DNA of 64,000 bases from Dyadobacter diqingensis (GTDB lineage: Bacteria > Bacteroidota > Bacteroidia > Cytophagales > Spirosomataceae): contig NZ_JAMXKF010000001.1 in NCBI RefSeq assembly GCF_024220585.1, positions 434,001-498,000 on the forward strand. The letters run 5' to 3'. Below, in pieces: positions 26,154 to 35,455 of this stretch. The notes below the pieces were generated by a model that was given only the letters and a program-made list of their open reading frames with translations, was not told the origin of the DNA and did no database searches. Numbering within the stretch: the first letter of the stretch is position 1; every line of letters begins with the position of its first letter. Both the position numbers and the translations under genes were made by a program.

Positions 26154-27686
26154 ATGCTGATGCGTCCGGTACTTCCCAAATTTATTCCACGCGTTTGTTA
26201 TGAAATCTTTGTCAGGTCGTTCTGCGATTCTAACGGCGATGGAATTGGTGATTTAAACGGAATTACGTCCAGGCTGGACTATCTCAGTGACCTCGGTATT
26301 GAGTGTATCTGGCTGACCCCCATTCATCCGTCTCCGAGTTATCATAAGTATGATCCGGTTGACTATTATGCCATCGAACCTGAATTTGGGACGATGGCTG
26401 ATTTTAAACGGCTTCTCTCGGAAGCCCGTAAAAGAAACATTGCCGTTTACCTGGACCTTATTGTCAATCATACCAGTACGTACCATCCCTGGTTTGTTGA
26501 AGCGAGCAAAGGGAAAGATAATCCCTACCGGAATTTTTACTGGTGGCTGCCGCCTGCTAAAATTGAAGAACTTGGTATCGCCGAGCGCCAGACCTCCGAT
26601 GATTCCGACGAAGTGTACCCGTGGCACGAGATTCCGGGAGATCCGGAAAAATATTACGGACTTTTCTGGAAAGGGATGCCCGACCTGAACTACGATTCTG
26701 AGGCATTAAAAAAAGAACTGGAAAAAATCATTACTTTCTGGCTTTCCGAAATCGGTATTGATGGTTTTCGACTGGATGCTGCCCGGCATATTTATCCGCT
26801 TTGGGAAAGCGAAAAAAATCTGAATTTCTGGGCGTATTTTAATCAGATTGTTCAAAAAGTAAAACCGGGTGCATATACCGTCGCGGAAGTCTGGGCGAGT
26901 ACTTATGAGGTTGCCCCTTATCTGGAAAACCTGAATGCTACCTTTCACTTCGATCTTAGTTTTGCTTTGCAACGGATCCTTATTCAGGGAAAGGATGAAA
27001 ATATTATTCAGCAGCTTATTGCAAGTTATCAGCAATTCGAGGCGTTTAACCCTGAATTTGTGGACGCCATAATGCTCACCAACCACGACCAGGACCGGAT
27101 CGGCAGCGTTGTCAGCAACAATCATGAAAAAATGAAACTGGCAGCCTGTTTGCTCCTCACCCTGCCCGGACAACCTTATATATATTACGGAGAAGAAATT
27201 GGCATGCTGGGTACAAAACCTGACCCGTATATCCGGGAACCCTTCCTTTGGTCAAAACGTGAGGACGATCCGGATAAAACCAATTGGCAACAGGCCGAAT
27301 TTTCTACATTGAAAACCATCCAGCCTCTTTCTGTGCAAAGGACAGATCCCGATTCCATTTACAACCATTATAAAAAACTAATCGCATTACGTAAAAGTAC
27401 ACCCGCCCTTTCACAGATTATTTCTCCTAATCTTGAAGAGGTAGAATCGCTTGATGACGAAATTATCGCATACGTCCGAACGCACCCGACCGAGCCCGTT
27501 TTGATTATCCATAACCTGAGTGTGGATACAAAATTTATCGACCTGCCGGAAAGTAAAAAGGATTTTAAAAAAGTACTTTTTTCATCGCCTGCCACAACTG
27601 TTGATGCAGAAGGAAAATGGGAACTTCCGGCATTGGGAAGTCTTCTTTTGGTAAAAACTCCGCAGAAATCTCCAACTGACATTTAA
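26154..27686 (+). CDS. GH13 alpha-amylase-family enzyme (oligo-glucosidase type)
   Basis: A 510-residue (beta/alpha)8 enzyme without signal peptide, so probably cytoplasmic. Conserved region I is DLIVNHTS. Region II GIDGFRLDAARH gives the nucleophile D208, region III VAEVWAS the acid/base E245, and region IV LTNHDQDR the D312. GDGIGDLNGI near residue 30 and QPYIYYGEEIGM are typical of the oligo-1,6-glucosidase/neopullulanase-like subfamilies. Acts on short alpha-glucans or disaccharides; exact linkage unknown. Confidence 0.9.
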   Translation: MLMRPVLPKFIPRVCYEIFVRSFCDSNGDGIGDLNGITSRLDYLSDLGIECIWLTPIHPSPSYHKYDPVDYYAIEPEFGTMADFKRLLSEARKRNIAVYLDLIVNHTSTYHPWFVEASKGKDNPYRNFYWWLPPAKIEELGIAERQTSDDSDEVYPWHEIPGDPEKYYGLFWKGMPDLNYDSEALKKELEKIITFWLSEIGIDGFRLDAARHIYPLWESEKNLNFWAYFNQIVQKVKPGAYTVAEVWASTYEVAPYLENLNATFHFDLSFALQRILIQGKDENIIQQLIASYQQFEAFNPEFVDAIMLTNHDQDRIGSVVSNNHEKMKLAACLLLTLPGQPYIYYGEEIGMLGTKPDPYIREPFLWSKREDDPDKTNWQQAEFSTLKTIQPLSVQRTDPDSIYNHYKKLIALRKSTPALSQIISPNLEEVESLDDEIIAYVRTHPTEPVLIIHNLSVDTKFIDLPESKKDFKKVLFSSPATTVDAEGKWELPALGSLLLVKTPQKSPTDI

Positions 27687-27756
27687 AATACAGTAGGGAA
27701 TAAGCCCGCCCGCTCTTTTACCGGATAACTATCGAACATCAGATCAGTCCTGTAAC

Positions 27757-28773
27757 ATGAGATTATCAGCTACATACATCGTCCTTATATTATTGTCCGC
27801 TTTCACTTCAGTGAGCCACGCGCAGAAGAATTATCCAACATTAGGAAAAATTACTTACAACGACCCTAAACTGGAAAAACTCCTGCCTAAGGATTCAAAA
27901 CTGGATGTATTGGCGATGGGTTTCGTATGGTGTGAAGGCCCGGTTTGGGTGAAAGATGGCGGTTATCTGCTTTTTTCGGATGTTCCTAAAAATACGGTTT
28001 ACAAATGGGATGAAAAAAATGAGCTTTCCGTTTTTTTAAAACCTTCGGGTTATACCGGCCTGGGCGAATATAGTAATGAGCCTGGAAGCAACGGTTTAAT
28101 GATCGATAAAAAAGGCCGGCTTATATCCTGTGAACACGGCGACAGACGTATTTCCGCGATGCCGTTGAACAAGGGTGGAAAAATGACACTGGCTGATCGT
28201 TTCGAGGGGAAACGTTTCAACAGTCCTAACGACATTGTCGAACATGCCAATGGCAGCTATTATTTTACAGATCCACCTTACGGACTGGCTGGTTATGAAA
28301 AAGATCCTTCGAGAGAAACTCCCTATTTCGGTGTTTATCAGATCACGCCAAATGGTGAGGTAAAAATGATTATTAACGATTTACAAAGACCAAACGGTCT
28401 GGCATTTTCAGTGGATGGAAAAACGTTGTACGTCAGTCAGTCAGATCCGGAAAAGGCTGTATTAATGGCATACCCTGTCCTGGCCGATGGTTCTGTGGGA
28501 AAAGGAAAACTTTTTTATGACGCGACACCCATGAGCAAAACCGGACTTCCGGGTCTGCCTGATGGCTTTAAGCTGGACGCAGAAGGGAATATCTGGACGT
28601 CCGGTCCGGGCGGTATTTTGATTATCTCACCGGAGGGCAAATTGCTCGGAAAAATAGAAACACTCGAAATCGCATCCAACTGCGCCTGGGGAAACGATGG
28701 TTCGATGTTATATCTGACTGTCGACGGATATTTGTGCAGGATTAAAACCAACACAAAAGGAGCGAACTGGTAA
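27757..28773 (+). CDS. SMP-30/gluconolactonase family protein
   Basis: A 338-residue exported six-bladed beta-propeller: signal peptide at 1-22 (SVSHAQ). Family blocks: WCEGPVWVKDGGYLLFSDVP, the metal-site glutamate and asparagine segments (GSNGLMIDKKG, FNSPNDIVEHANGSYYFTDP), RPNGLAFSVDGKTLYVSQSD, and LPDGFKLDAEGNIW. Expected to hydrolyse sugar lactones in the periplasm. It follows the GH13 gene with 70 bases between and ends at a strong terminator. Confidence 0.9.
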   Translation: MRLSATYIVLILLSAFTSVSHAQKNYPTLGKITYNDPKLEKLLPKDSKLDVLAMGFVWCEGPVWVKDGGYLLFSDVPKNTVYKWDEKNELSVFLKPSGYTGLGEYSNEPGSNGLMIDKKGRLISCEHGDRRISAMPLNKGGKMTLADRFEGKRFNSPNDIVEHANGSYYFTDPPYGLAGYEKDPSRETPYFGVYQITPNGEVKMIINDLQRPNGLAFSVDGKTLYVSQSDPEKAVLMAYPVLADGSVGKGKLFYDATPMSKTGLPGLPDGFKLDAEGNIWTSGPGGILIISPEGKLLGKIETLEIASNCAWGNDGSMLYLTVDGYLCRIKTNTKGANW

Positions 28774-28776
28774 AAA

Positions 28777-28811
28777 ATAAGGCTGTCGCTTTTGATTTGC
28801 GACAGCCTTAT
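28777..28811. terminator. Terminator shared by the SMP-30 gene and the convergent lipoprotein gene
   Basis: Arms 28777-28789 and 28799-28811 pair perfectly (ATAAGGCTGTCGC and complement), with A-rich and T-containing flanks. It lies between two convergent genes. Confidence 0.8.
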
Positions 28812-28813
28812 CT

Positions 28814-29383
28814 TTATTTATTGCCGATACCCCGAATATTAAAGAGGATATCTTCCACTTGCTTTCTGGTAGCAGGCCAATCTGTTTTCCCTTCTTTATA
28901 AACCCTCACATAGGCTTTATACAAAGTCAGCTGATTGCCGTCAAGCTTGTTAAGCTCCTGCGTAATATTTTCCCGCTCACTTGAAGAAGCATTTTTAAAT
29001 CGGTCCAGCAGGCTGTCCTTCCGGCGTTCTGTGATATCAAGCTCATAGAGCACAAGATCTCCAAGTTTATCCATCTCGGCATACTGATCAACCAGACGCT
29101 GATTATACTCCACTTTTCCTCCTTGCACAGTGCTGGCTCCTCTGGAATCAGTATTGTTAACCGGCGCAGCATAATTTCTTTTTTCAGGCTGCGTTGCATC
29201 TCCGGCAGATCTGATTACCGCCACAGAGTCCTTCCGTGGAACAGTCTTGCTGTAATCAGTCTGGGTAGAATAATTTTTGGACCCCGAAGAATCCGACCTG
29301 CTCAGGCTGCTTTTAACATTCGCGCAGGAAAAATTAAGTAAAGCAGCTATTACCGTTATCGTTAAAATAGATATCCGACGCAT
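28814..29383 (-). CDS. Putative lipoprotein, unknown function
   Basis: A 189-residue protein with a lipoprotein signal (cysteine at residue 20 in LLNFSCANVK), a Ser/Thr/Lys-rich, probably disordered stretch (about 25-90), and a helical C-terminal half (about 92-189) rich in Lys, Glu and Leu (YAEMDKLGDLVLYELDITER, RKQVEDILFNIRG). No family recognised. It follows an outer-membrane protein gene on the same strand after 11 bases, so the two are likely co-expressed and may act together in the envelope. Confidence 0.7.
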   Translation of the reverse strand: MRRISILTITVIAALLNFSCANVKSSLSRSDSSGSKNYSTQTDYSKTVPRKDSVAVIRSAGDATQPEKRNYAAPVNNTDSRGASTVQGGKVEYNQRLVDQYAEMDKLGDLVLYELDITERRKDSLLDRFKNASSSERENITQELNKLDGNQLTLYKAYVRVYKEGKTDWPATRKQVEDILFNIRGIGNK

Positions 29384-29394
29384 ACAAGAGGGTT

Positions 29395-29907
29395 TTAAAA
29401 ATTATGTCGCAATCCTAAACTCAAATTAGGGTTGAAATAAAATACCTTTGGAAGCAATTCCAGAAACCCTCCCCCTTCTATGAAAAACGATGTCGGTTTC
29501 TGCGCAAAGAAAAATTCTGCACCGGCCGTAAGAGAAGGCCCTGTTGAAATATTATTGGTGTGTACATCCTTGATATTTGGATTGGGATAATAACGGCGGG
29601 AGTTGATCTGAACCCCGGCTCCCCCATAAGCCAGCATTCTTTCATTGAACATAGGCACATACCACAAATAAGTACCGTTGATCATAAAACCAATATCCGA
29701 ATACTCACCGGCTCTATATGTTTTTTTACTTTTCAACAGTCCTGTATACGTTCCGATTGAAACATCCAGCGCGTTTCTGTCTCCATATTTCCGAAGAACA
29801 ACACCAACGGGTTCGCCTAATTTAAAACCAAGGGCCCATTTTTCGGGCTGCGCATGTGCAATAGAAAAAGTAAAAAACAGGGCAAAAATTAAAATAGCTT
29901 TTTTCAT
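29395..29907 (-). CDS. Outer-membrane beta-barrel-like protein
   Basis: A 170-residue protein with a signal peptide (1-19, SIAHAQ). The mature chain has alternating hydrophobic strands (GGAGVQINSRRYYP, SLTAGAEFFFA, TSFFIEGGGFLELLP) and a terminal phenylalanine (LSLGLRHNF), matching the outer-membrane barrel sorting signal. An eight-strand barrel is likely. No specific family assigned. First gene of a probable two-gene unit with the lipoprotein. Confidence 0.7.
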   Translation of the reverse strand: MKKAILIFALFFTFSIAHAQPEKWALGFKLGEPVGVVLRKYGDRNALDVSIGTYTGLLKSKKTYRAGEYSDIGFMINGTYLWYVPMFNERMLAYGGAGVQINSRRYYPNPNIKDVHTNNISTGPSLTAGAEFFFAQKPTSFFIEGGGFLELLPKVFYFNPNLSLGLRHNF

Positions 29908-30141
29908 AAACGTGTATGACTAAAAATTAAGAATGGGTTTTTAAAACATCAGACTTCCCGAAAACCGGCTGTTAATGAATCAATTAAAATCGAGCCAGTT
30001 CACCGCTCCATCTGAATATTTCCTTTGACGAATAAGTAGCGTTTTGGTCACATATCAGCTACCCAGAGATAAGGTATAAATTGTTTCCTTTAAATCAAAT
30101 TATGCATTGGCCTTTGTTTCAGGATCATTTTATTTCTAATA

Positions 30142-30681
30142 TTGACCCAGTATTTCTTTTATTCAAAACTAACATTTTGCCCGGTGGTTGATAAGACAAA
30201 GAGTAAAATCTTTAATTCCAAAGACTTAATTGCGTATTTTCTTGTAGCCGGAACAGGGGCAGTTGTTCAGTTGCTTTGCAGTAGTTTATTCAAAGATTGG
30301 TTTGGACTCACATTTCAGGAATCTATTTTACCTGCCTATGCCGCTTCTTTTGTGGTGGGTTTTGCCCTGACCAAATTGTTCGCTTTTAACGCGCGCAAAA
30401 CCAACCAGACCCGACGGGAAATGGTAAAGTTTTTAATGGTTGCGGTATTTTCCGGATTTGTGACCTATATCTTTTCAACGGCGGCCTATTACATTTCAGA
30501 CAATTATTTTGAACAATATAATTACCTGCTGCCCTGGTCAAAAAAGTTTGTCAATGTCAATGAAATGATGTGTTATATCGTCGGGATGGGTTTCAGCTTT
30601 ATCAGCAATTACATCCTTCATAAAACTTTCACGTTCAAAAGCACAGGCTTTTACAACCGCCTGAAAGTGCTTATACGGTAG
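30142..30681 (+). CDS. GtrA-like four-helix membrane protein
   Basis: A protein of about 165-179 residues with four membrane helices (starting about residues 28, 63, 95 and 142), matching the GtrA family. Typical are LIAYFLVAGTGAVVQLL, the FVVGFALTKLFAFN block and FSFISNYILHKTFTF. GtrA proteins are linked to flipping of polyprenyl-linked sugars or to polysaccharide synthesis. The start is not settled: no ATG precedes the first helix. TTG at 30142 or GTG at 30184 (VVDKTKSKIFN) are the options, the second giving a more usual N-terminus. Confidence 0.8.
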   Translation: MTQYFFYSKLTFCPVVDKTKSKIFNSKDLIAYFLVAGTGAVVQLLCSSLFKDWFGLTFQESILPAYAASFVVGFALTKLFAFNARKTNQTRREMVKFLMVAVFSGFVTYIFSTAAYYISDNYFEQYNYLLPWSKKFVNVNEMMCYIVGMGFSFISNYILHKTFTFKSTGFYNRLKVLIR

Positions 30682-30694
30682 TACAATAAGATTT

Positions 30695-30736
30695 CCAACA
30701 AAAAATGCACCGGTAATTCGGTGCATTTTTTGTTGG
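30695..30736. terminator. Bidirectional terminator between gtrA-like gene and thiolase
   Basis: Arms 30695-30712 and 30719-30736 pair perfectly over 18 bases with a 6-base loop and A/T runs within the stem base. Serves both convergent genes. Confidence 0.85.
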
Positions 30737-30751
30737 AACACGATCTACGCT

Positions 30752-31936
30752 TTAAAGTCGTTCAACAATCACGGCAGAAGCTCCACCGCCACCATTACAG
30801 ATGGCAGCCAGGCCATAGCGGCCGTTTTTTTGTTCTAAAACGGATAACAGGGTGGTAACAATTCTGGCACCGGATGCACCGAGCGGGTGCCCCAGTGAGA
30901 CCGCTCCGCCAAACACATTAACCTTTTCTAAATCCAGCCCGAGCTCTTTGATGTAATAAAGCGCTACTACCGCAAAAGCTTCATTGACCTCAAAATAATC
31001 AATATCCGATAGCGATAACCCTGCTTTTTTTAGCACTTTATGCGTCGCTAAAACCGGTGTTGTCGTAAACCATGATGGATCTTGCTCGGCATCCGCATAG
31101 GCAACAATTCTGCCAATGGGTTTCGCTCCTGATTTTGCCACGATGGCAGAACCGGCAAGAATAAGTGCCGCCGCCCCATCATTGATCGTGGAAGCATTGG
31201 CTGCCGTGACTGTTCCCTCGGGGGAGAAAACCGGTTTCAAAGAAGGTATTTTGTCAAATTTAACACGTTTGAACTCCTCATCTTCTTCAACAAAAACAGA
31301 AGCCGCACCTTTCGGTGAAGGTATCTCGACCGGAACAATTTCATTTTTAAAATAACCGTTTTCACTGGCCCCGGCACTCGAACGGTAAGAGCGGATTGCA
31401 AATTCGTCCTGCTGCTCGCGGGTTATGGTATATTTTGAAGCCGTTTTGTCTCCGCAAAGTCCCATGGCATTCTGATCATAAACATCTGTCAGACCATCTT
31501 TTAACAATCCATCCAGCACTTCACCGTGTCCGTAACCATATCCATTTCGTGCTTTGGGCAGATAATAGGGAATTTGCGACATATTTTCCATCCCTCCCGC
31601 AACAACAACCTGCGCATCACCCAACTGAATAGCCTGCGCACCCAACGCAATCGCCTTCATACCCGAAGCACAAACCTTGTTCACCGTTGTACAAATGACC
31701 TTTGACGGCAAACCGCTAAAAACAGCAGCCTGACGTGCGGGCGCCTGTCCCAGATTTGCAGAAATAACATTTCCCATGTAAACCTCATCTACCGAATCCG
31801 GATCGATCGAGGATTTTTGCAACGCGCCTTTAATCGCAACAGCGCCAAGACGGGCGGCGTGCACCGAAGATAATGCACCACCAAAACTGCCAATAGGTGT
31901 ACGGGCAGCCGCAAGAATAAAAACTTCTTCTTTCAT
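30752..31936 (-). CDS. Acetyl-CoA acyltransferase (thiolase)
   Basis: A 394-residue thiolase II family enzyme that condenses or cleaves acetoacetyl-/3-ketoacyl-CoA. The acyl-accepting cysteine is C89 in NKVCASGMKAI. The other catalytic motifs are NEAFAVVALYY, GGAVSLGHPLGASGAR (His) and CNGGGGASAVIVERL (second Cys). ATG at 31936 (MKEEVFILAAARTPIG), preceded by AGGAA, is preferred to the ATG at 31981, since the family begins here. Cytoplasmic; no beta-oxidation partners nearby. Confidence 0.94.
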   Translation of the reverse strand: MKEEVFILAAARTPIGSFGGALSSVHAARLGAVAIKGALQKSSIDPDSVDEVYMGNVISANLGQAPARQAAVFSGLPSKVICTTVNKVCASGMKAIALGAQAIQLGDAQVVVAGGMENMSQIPYYLPKARNGYGYGHGEVLDGLLKDGLTDVYDQNAMGLCGDKTASKYTITREQQDEFAIRSYRSSAGASENGYFKNEIVPVEIPSPKGAASVFVEEDEEFKRVKFDKIPSLKPVFSPEGTVTAANASTINDGAAALILAGSAIVAKSGAKPIGRIVAYADAEQDPSWFTTTPVLATHKVLKKAGLSLSDIDYFEVNEAFAVVALYYIKELGLDLEKVNVFGGAVSLGHPLGASGARIVTTLLSVLEQKNGRYGLAAICNGGGGASAVIVERL

Positions 31937-32168
31937 GTTCCTGGTTTTGTTGATTTCCGGACGGAGCTTATCTCCATCCATCCTATTTACTTTAACAATA
32001 AATATAACAAACCCGGTCTGAAAAAGAAGAAGTTTTTATGTTTCGTTCAATAAGTTGTAACCTAAAAAGTTACAAAGCTGTAACCTTGGTCACGAACCGG
32101 TATAGAAAGATTACTACTATAAAATCAGGTTTTATAACCTCGACAATTTTAAAAAAGTAACAGGGATA

Positions 32169-32420
32169 TCAGAGTTCTTCGGAGCTTTGCGGCAGCCGGT
32201 CGTATTCACCTTTCAATCCATAATAACCAAAAATCATCAATCCTGCGCAAATCGGAATGAAGATGATGATAATGATCGACCATTGCAATGTCGTGTTTGT
32301 TCTGGCAATTCCTTCTGCTGCGGCTGCAATTTTTTCGATGGCCTGCATAACCAGAAACAGAATAATTACTGGTCCGAGTACAATCCAGACAATGCCTAAC
32401 AATCTTTTTAAAGCGTTCAT
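32169..32420 (-). CDS. Small two-helix membrane protein paired with an MHS transporter
   Basis: An 83-residue protein from ATG 32420 (MNALKRLLGIVWIVLGPVII). It has two membrane helices, about residues 6-26 and 47-68 (LQWSIIIIIFIPICAGLMIF). It follows the major-facilitator gene by 46 bases on the same strand, an association I recall from other Bacteroidota (DUF6814-like, uncertain). It may be an accessory subunit of that transporter (inference). Confidence 0.7.
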   Translation of the reverse strand: MNALKRLLGIVWIVLGPVIILFLVMQAIEKIAAAAEGIARTNTTLQWSIIIIIFIPICAGLMIFGYYGLKGEYDRLPQSSEEL

Positions 32421-32466
32421 ATTTTCTATTGAATAAAATGTCAAAAATAAAATTCCGGGAAGATTT

Positions 32467-33999
32467 TTAGTCGTTTACATCCCGGTCACCTTTGTTGTTA
32501 ATGTAAACTGCCCCGATGATAAATGACAGTGAAGCAATTCCAATCGGATACCATAAACCCGACAAAGGAGTCGATCCCTGAAAGGATGCAACCAGCGTAG
32601 CGATAAACGGCACCAATCCTCCGAAAACACCATTTCCGATATGATATGGCAACGACATGGATGTATAACGGATCTGTGTTGGAAACAGCTCAACCAAAAA
32701 AGCGGCAATGGGTCCGTAGACCATCGTAACCAATAAAACCTGGAAAAATACAAGTGCGATAATTGTCCAATAGGTGCTGGATGGAAGCGTAACATCCGCA
32801 AAGGAAATTTTTGGCTCAACGGCCGCCAAAGTCGGATCGGTATGGATGGTTTCTACTTTCACTTCTTTGAAAGTACTTCCATCCTTTAATGTTTTCACCA
32901 CTGTGCTCGTAACAACCGAGTCACCTTTTTCCTGTAAAAACTCACGGGTCACAACCGGCGCTGAAACAGACAACAATTCTGTTTTCTGAAATTCCCCTAC
33001 GTTGGTAGCGTCAATGAAATACTGGTATATCGGGCGATAGAAAATAATACCCAGCAGCATACCTGTAAGCATAATCCATTTTCTGCCCACTTTATCACTC
33101 CACGAGCCAAACACGACAAAAAACGGAGTGGCAAATAATATAGCCCAAAGCAAAATATAGCGCGATTCGTTAAAATCAAGCTTGCAGGTATTTTCAAGGA
33201 ATGACTGTGCATAAAACTGACCGGTATACCAGATCACACCCTGCCCCATCGTCGCGCCGAAAAGTGCAAGCAACACCATTTTGAAATTCGCTTTTTTCTG
33301 AAAACTCTCTTTTAAAGGATTCGCAGAAATTTTCCCCTCCGATTTCAATTTTGAAAACACCGGCGACTCATGCATTTTCATCCGGATGTATATCGATACA
33401 CCTACCAACAGAATTGAAAGCAGGAACGGAATCCGCCAGCCCCAGTCGGCAAAAACATCGGCACCTAAAATATTTTTAGTTCCTACAATTACGCCAAGAG
33501 ACAGGAACAGCCCCAGCGTTGCCGTTGTTTGGATCCAGCTTGTAAAAAAACCACGTTTTCCCTCAGGCGCATGCTCGGCAACATAAGTTGCAGCACCACC
33601 ATATTCTCCGCCCAGCGCCAGGCCCTGGACAAGTCGCAATATCAAAACCAGAATGGGCGCAGCGTAACCGATGCTCGAATACGAAGGGATCAGCCCGATC
33701 AGAAATGTGGAGCCACCCATTAATACCAGCGTCAGCAAAAAAGTATATTTTCGCCCGATTAAATCACCCAACCGGCCAAATACCAGCGCTCCAAAAGGCC
33801 GTACGATGAAACCGGCTGCAAAAATCGCCAGTGTATTGATTAACGCCGATGCTCCGGCGTCGCTTGGAAATAACTGGTGCCCGATGATAACGGCCAGGCT
33901 CCCGAAAATGTAGAAATCATACCATTCTATTAATGTTCCCAGTGAAGAGGCTGCAATCACTTTGGTGATGCTTTGTGTAGCATTGTCGTCTGTACGCAT
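32467..33999 (-). CDS. MFS transporter, metabolite:proton symporter (MHS) family
   Basis: A 510-residue inner-membrane protein with 12 predicted helices, resembling ProP/KgtP-type symporters. Seen: SLGTLIEWYDFYIFG at the N-terminus, FGALVFGRLGDLIGRKYTF (MFS motif A), RLVQGLALGGEYGGAATYVAEHAP, and VELFPTQIRYTSMSLPYHIGNG. Between helices 8 and 9 lies an insert of about 75 polar residues (about 325-405), absent in usual MHS proteins. Substrate is probably an organic acid or osmolyte; not determinable here. Pairs with the small protein downstream. Confidence 0.9.
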   Translation of the reverse strand: MRTDDNATQSITKVIAASSLGTLIEWYDFYIFGSLAVIIGHQLFPSDAGASALINTLAIFAAGFIVRPFGALVFGRLGDLIGRKYTFLLTLVLMGGSTFLIGLIPSYSSIGYAAPILVLILRLVQGLALGGEYGGAATYVAEHAPEGKRGFFTSWIQTTATLGLFLSLGVIVGTKNILGADVFADWGWRIPFLLSILLVGVSIYIRMKMHESPVFSKLKSEGKISANPLKESFQKKANFKMVLLALFGATMGQGVIWYTGQFYAQSFLENTCKLDFNESRYILLWAILFATPFFVVFGSWSDKVGRKWIMLTGMLLGIIFYRPIYQYFIDATNVGEFQKTELLSVSAPVVTREFLQEKGDSVVTSTVVKTLKDGSTFKEVKVETIHTDPTLAAVEPKISFADVTLPSSTYWTIIALVFFQVLLVTMVYGPIAAFLVELFPTQIRYTSMSLPYHIGNGVFGGLVPFIATLVASFQGSTPLSGLWYPIGIASLSFIIGAVYINNKGDRDVND

Positions 34000-34108
34000 T
34001 GATCAGGAAAAGGTGAGTAATGATTTAATGAAAAGGAATAGGTTTGCCGCGATAAATGGCAATGAATTAGCAGGATAAGGCAGAAATCCGCTGGCAATAC
34101 TCATTAAA

Positions 34109-34150
34109 AAACTAAAAAAGCCTCCCAAATAAATTGGAAGGCTCCTAAAA
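34109..34150 (-). terminator. Probable terminator of the small acidic protein gene
   Basis: AGCCTCCCAA and TTGGAAGGCT pair with one mismatch around an AT loop, followed on the minus strand by T runs. Lies about 30-70 bases beyond the stop at 34180. Confidence 0.6.
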
Positions 34151-34179
34151 AAGCTCCTTAATTTTATAACGCTTACTGA

Positions 34180-34383
34180 CTATTCGGGCCATTCGTCGTC
34201 CTCATCGTCAACTTCACTGTACGGGATATCATCTATTTCGTCCTCACTTTTTCTTGTCAAATCAGGATCATCAGCCGGCTTTCGGCCAGGAATTGAATTT
34301 TCAGGAAAGTCGGGATATACCGGCGCTTCTAAAATCGGTTTGCTGGTATCTGCTATGGCAGGTTCTCCTCTTTTGCGTATCAT
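34180..34383 (-). CDS. Small acidic protein, unknown function
   Basis: A 67-residue frame from ATG 34383. The first half is proline-rich (ILEAPVYPDFPENSIPG), the second strongly acidic (SEDEIDDIPYSEVDDEDDEW). Probably disordered and cytoplasmic. No family recognised. Supported by the downstream hairpin with T run and by lack of a competing frame. Confidence 0.5.
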   Translation of the reverse strand: MIRKRGEPAIADTSKPILEAPVYPDFPENSIPGRKPADDPDLTRKSEDEIDDIPYSEVDDEDDEWPE

Positions 34384-34690
34384 AACGTTTCAGTTTAAAA
34401 GGTTCACTACTAAACTTCTGTGATGAATTTTTCAAATAATCGTTCCTTAAAATATTTTATACCAGAATTTATAGATGTGTAGAGAATTTTCCGTTTTTGT
34501 AGAAGATGCGCGCAGTAAAGTTACGAATCGGCAAAGAACATTTTACCTCAGATTTAATTATCGCATTTGGTAATATCTAAAATCGTGGTGAAATTGCCGG
34601 ACCATAAAATATTTCTTACTCCCTGATCCGCCCGTTCTGTTACCAGACCGGCTGTGTTTCATTATCCCTAATCTCCTAAACCATTTGAAA
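34384..34690. other. Intergenic region upstream of the CBM9-like gene
   Basis: 307 AT-rich bases between divergent genes. I see no gene, no repeat and no exact TAnnTTTG element; promoters for both flanking genes should be here. Confidence 0.4.
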
Positions 34691-35428
34691 ATGTTTAAAA
34701 AAATTATCCCTCTGTTCATGTTGATGACCGGGATTTTCTGCCAGCCTCAGACCTATGGCGCTGCGGCAGATTCTACGCTGATTGTCAAGAAAACTACCGA
34801 CTTCAAAGTAGACGGCGAAGGAAGCGCTAAAAACTGGGACAGTACAAACTGGTTTGACCTGACCGTGCAAACCGGTCCTAAACAGACTGTACCGGGAAAA
34901 GCTTTTCCGACCAAGGTTAAAATCCTTTATTCAGACAAAGGTGTCTATTTCCTTTTTGATTGCGCTGACAAAAAATTAACCGCCACCATCATGGAAGATT
35001 TCGGCACTTTGTTTAAGGAAGATGTGGTAGAGGTTTTTCTATGGCCGGATACCTCAGAGCCCATTTACCTCGAATATGAAATTTCACCCCTGGACTATGA
35101 ACTGGCTATACTAGTCCCAAATTTGAAAGGAAGAGCCCAGGGATGGAGACCCTGGTTTTACAACGACAGCAATAGGGTTCAGCATGCCACCAGCGCGCAG
35201 GGCGGACAAAAGAAGAGCATGGCATCCGTGGAAGGCTGGAAGGCCGAATTTTTCATTCCTTATACACTCATGAACCCGATCGTGCAATCACCTCCAAAAT
35301 CGGGCACCAAATGGAGAGGAAATTTCTATCGCATCGACTACGATTCTGAAACAGCCTACTACTCCTGGAAAAAAACCAGTGGCAGTTTTCATGAATTCAA
35401 CAAGTTTGGCACACTCATTTTTGAATAA
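34691..35428 (+). CDS. Exported CBM9-like carbohydrate-binding protein
   Basis: A 245-residue protein with signal peptide (1-24, ending TYGAAAD). The remainder is one DOMON/CBM9-like beta-sandwich. Conserved stretches are KVDGEGSAKNWDSTNWFDL, VKILYSDKGVYFLFDCADK, EDVVEVFLWPD, YLEYEISPLDYEL, WKAEFFIPYTLM and KWRGNFYRIDY. This carbohydrate-binding-like family occurs in Bacteroidota as stand-alone secreted proteins. ATG at 34691 is used. It probably forms a two-gene unit with the lactonase 27 bases downstream. Confidence 0.83.
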   Translation: MFKKIIPLFMLMTGIFCQPQTYGAAADSTLIVKKTTDFKVDGEGSAKNWDSTNWFDLTVQTGPKQTVPGKAFPTKVKILYSDKGVYFLFDCADKKLTATIMEDFGTLFKEDVVEVFLWPDTSEPIYLEYEISPLDYELAILVPNLKGRAQGWRPWFYNDSNRVQHATSAQGGQKKSMASVEGWKAEFFIPYTLMNPIVQSPPKSGTKWRGNFYRIDYDSETAYYSWKKTSGSFHEFNKFGTLIFE

Positions 35429-35455
35429 AATTTAATTTCAGATCAATCCTAAATC

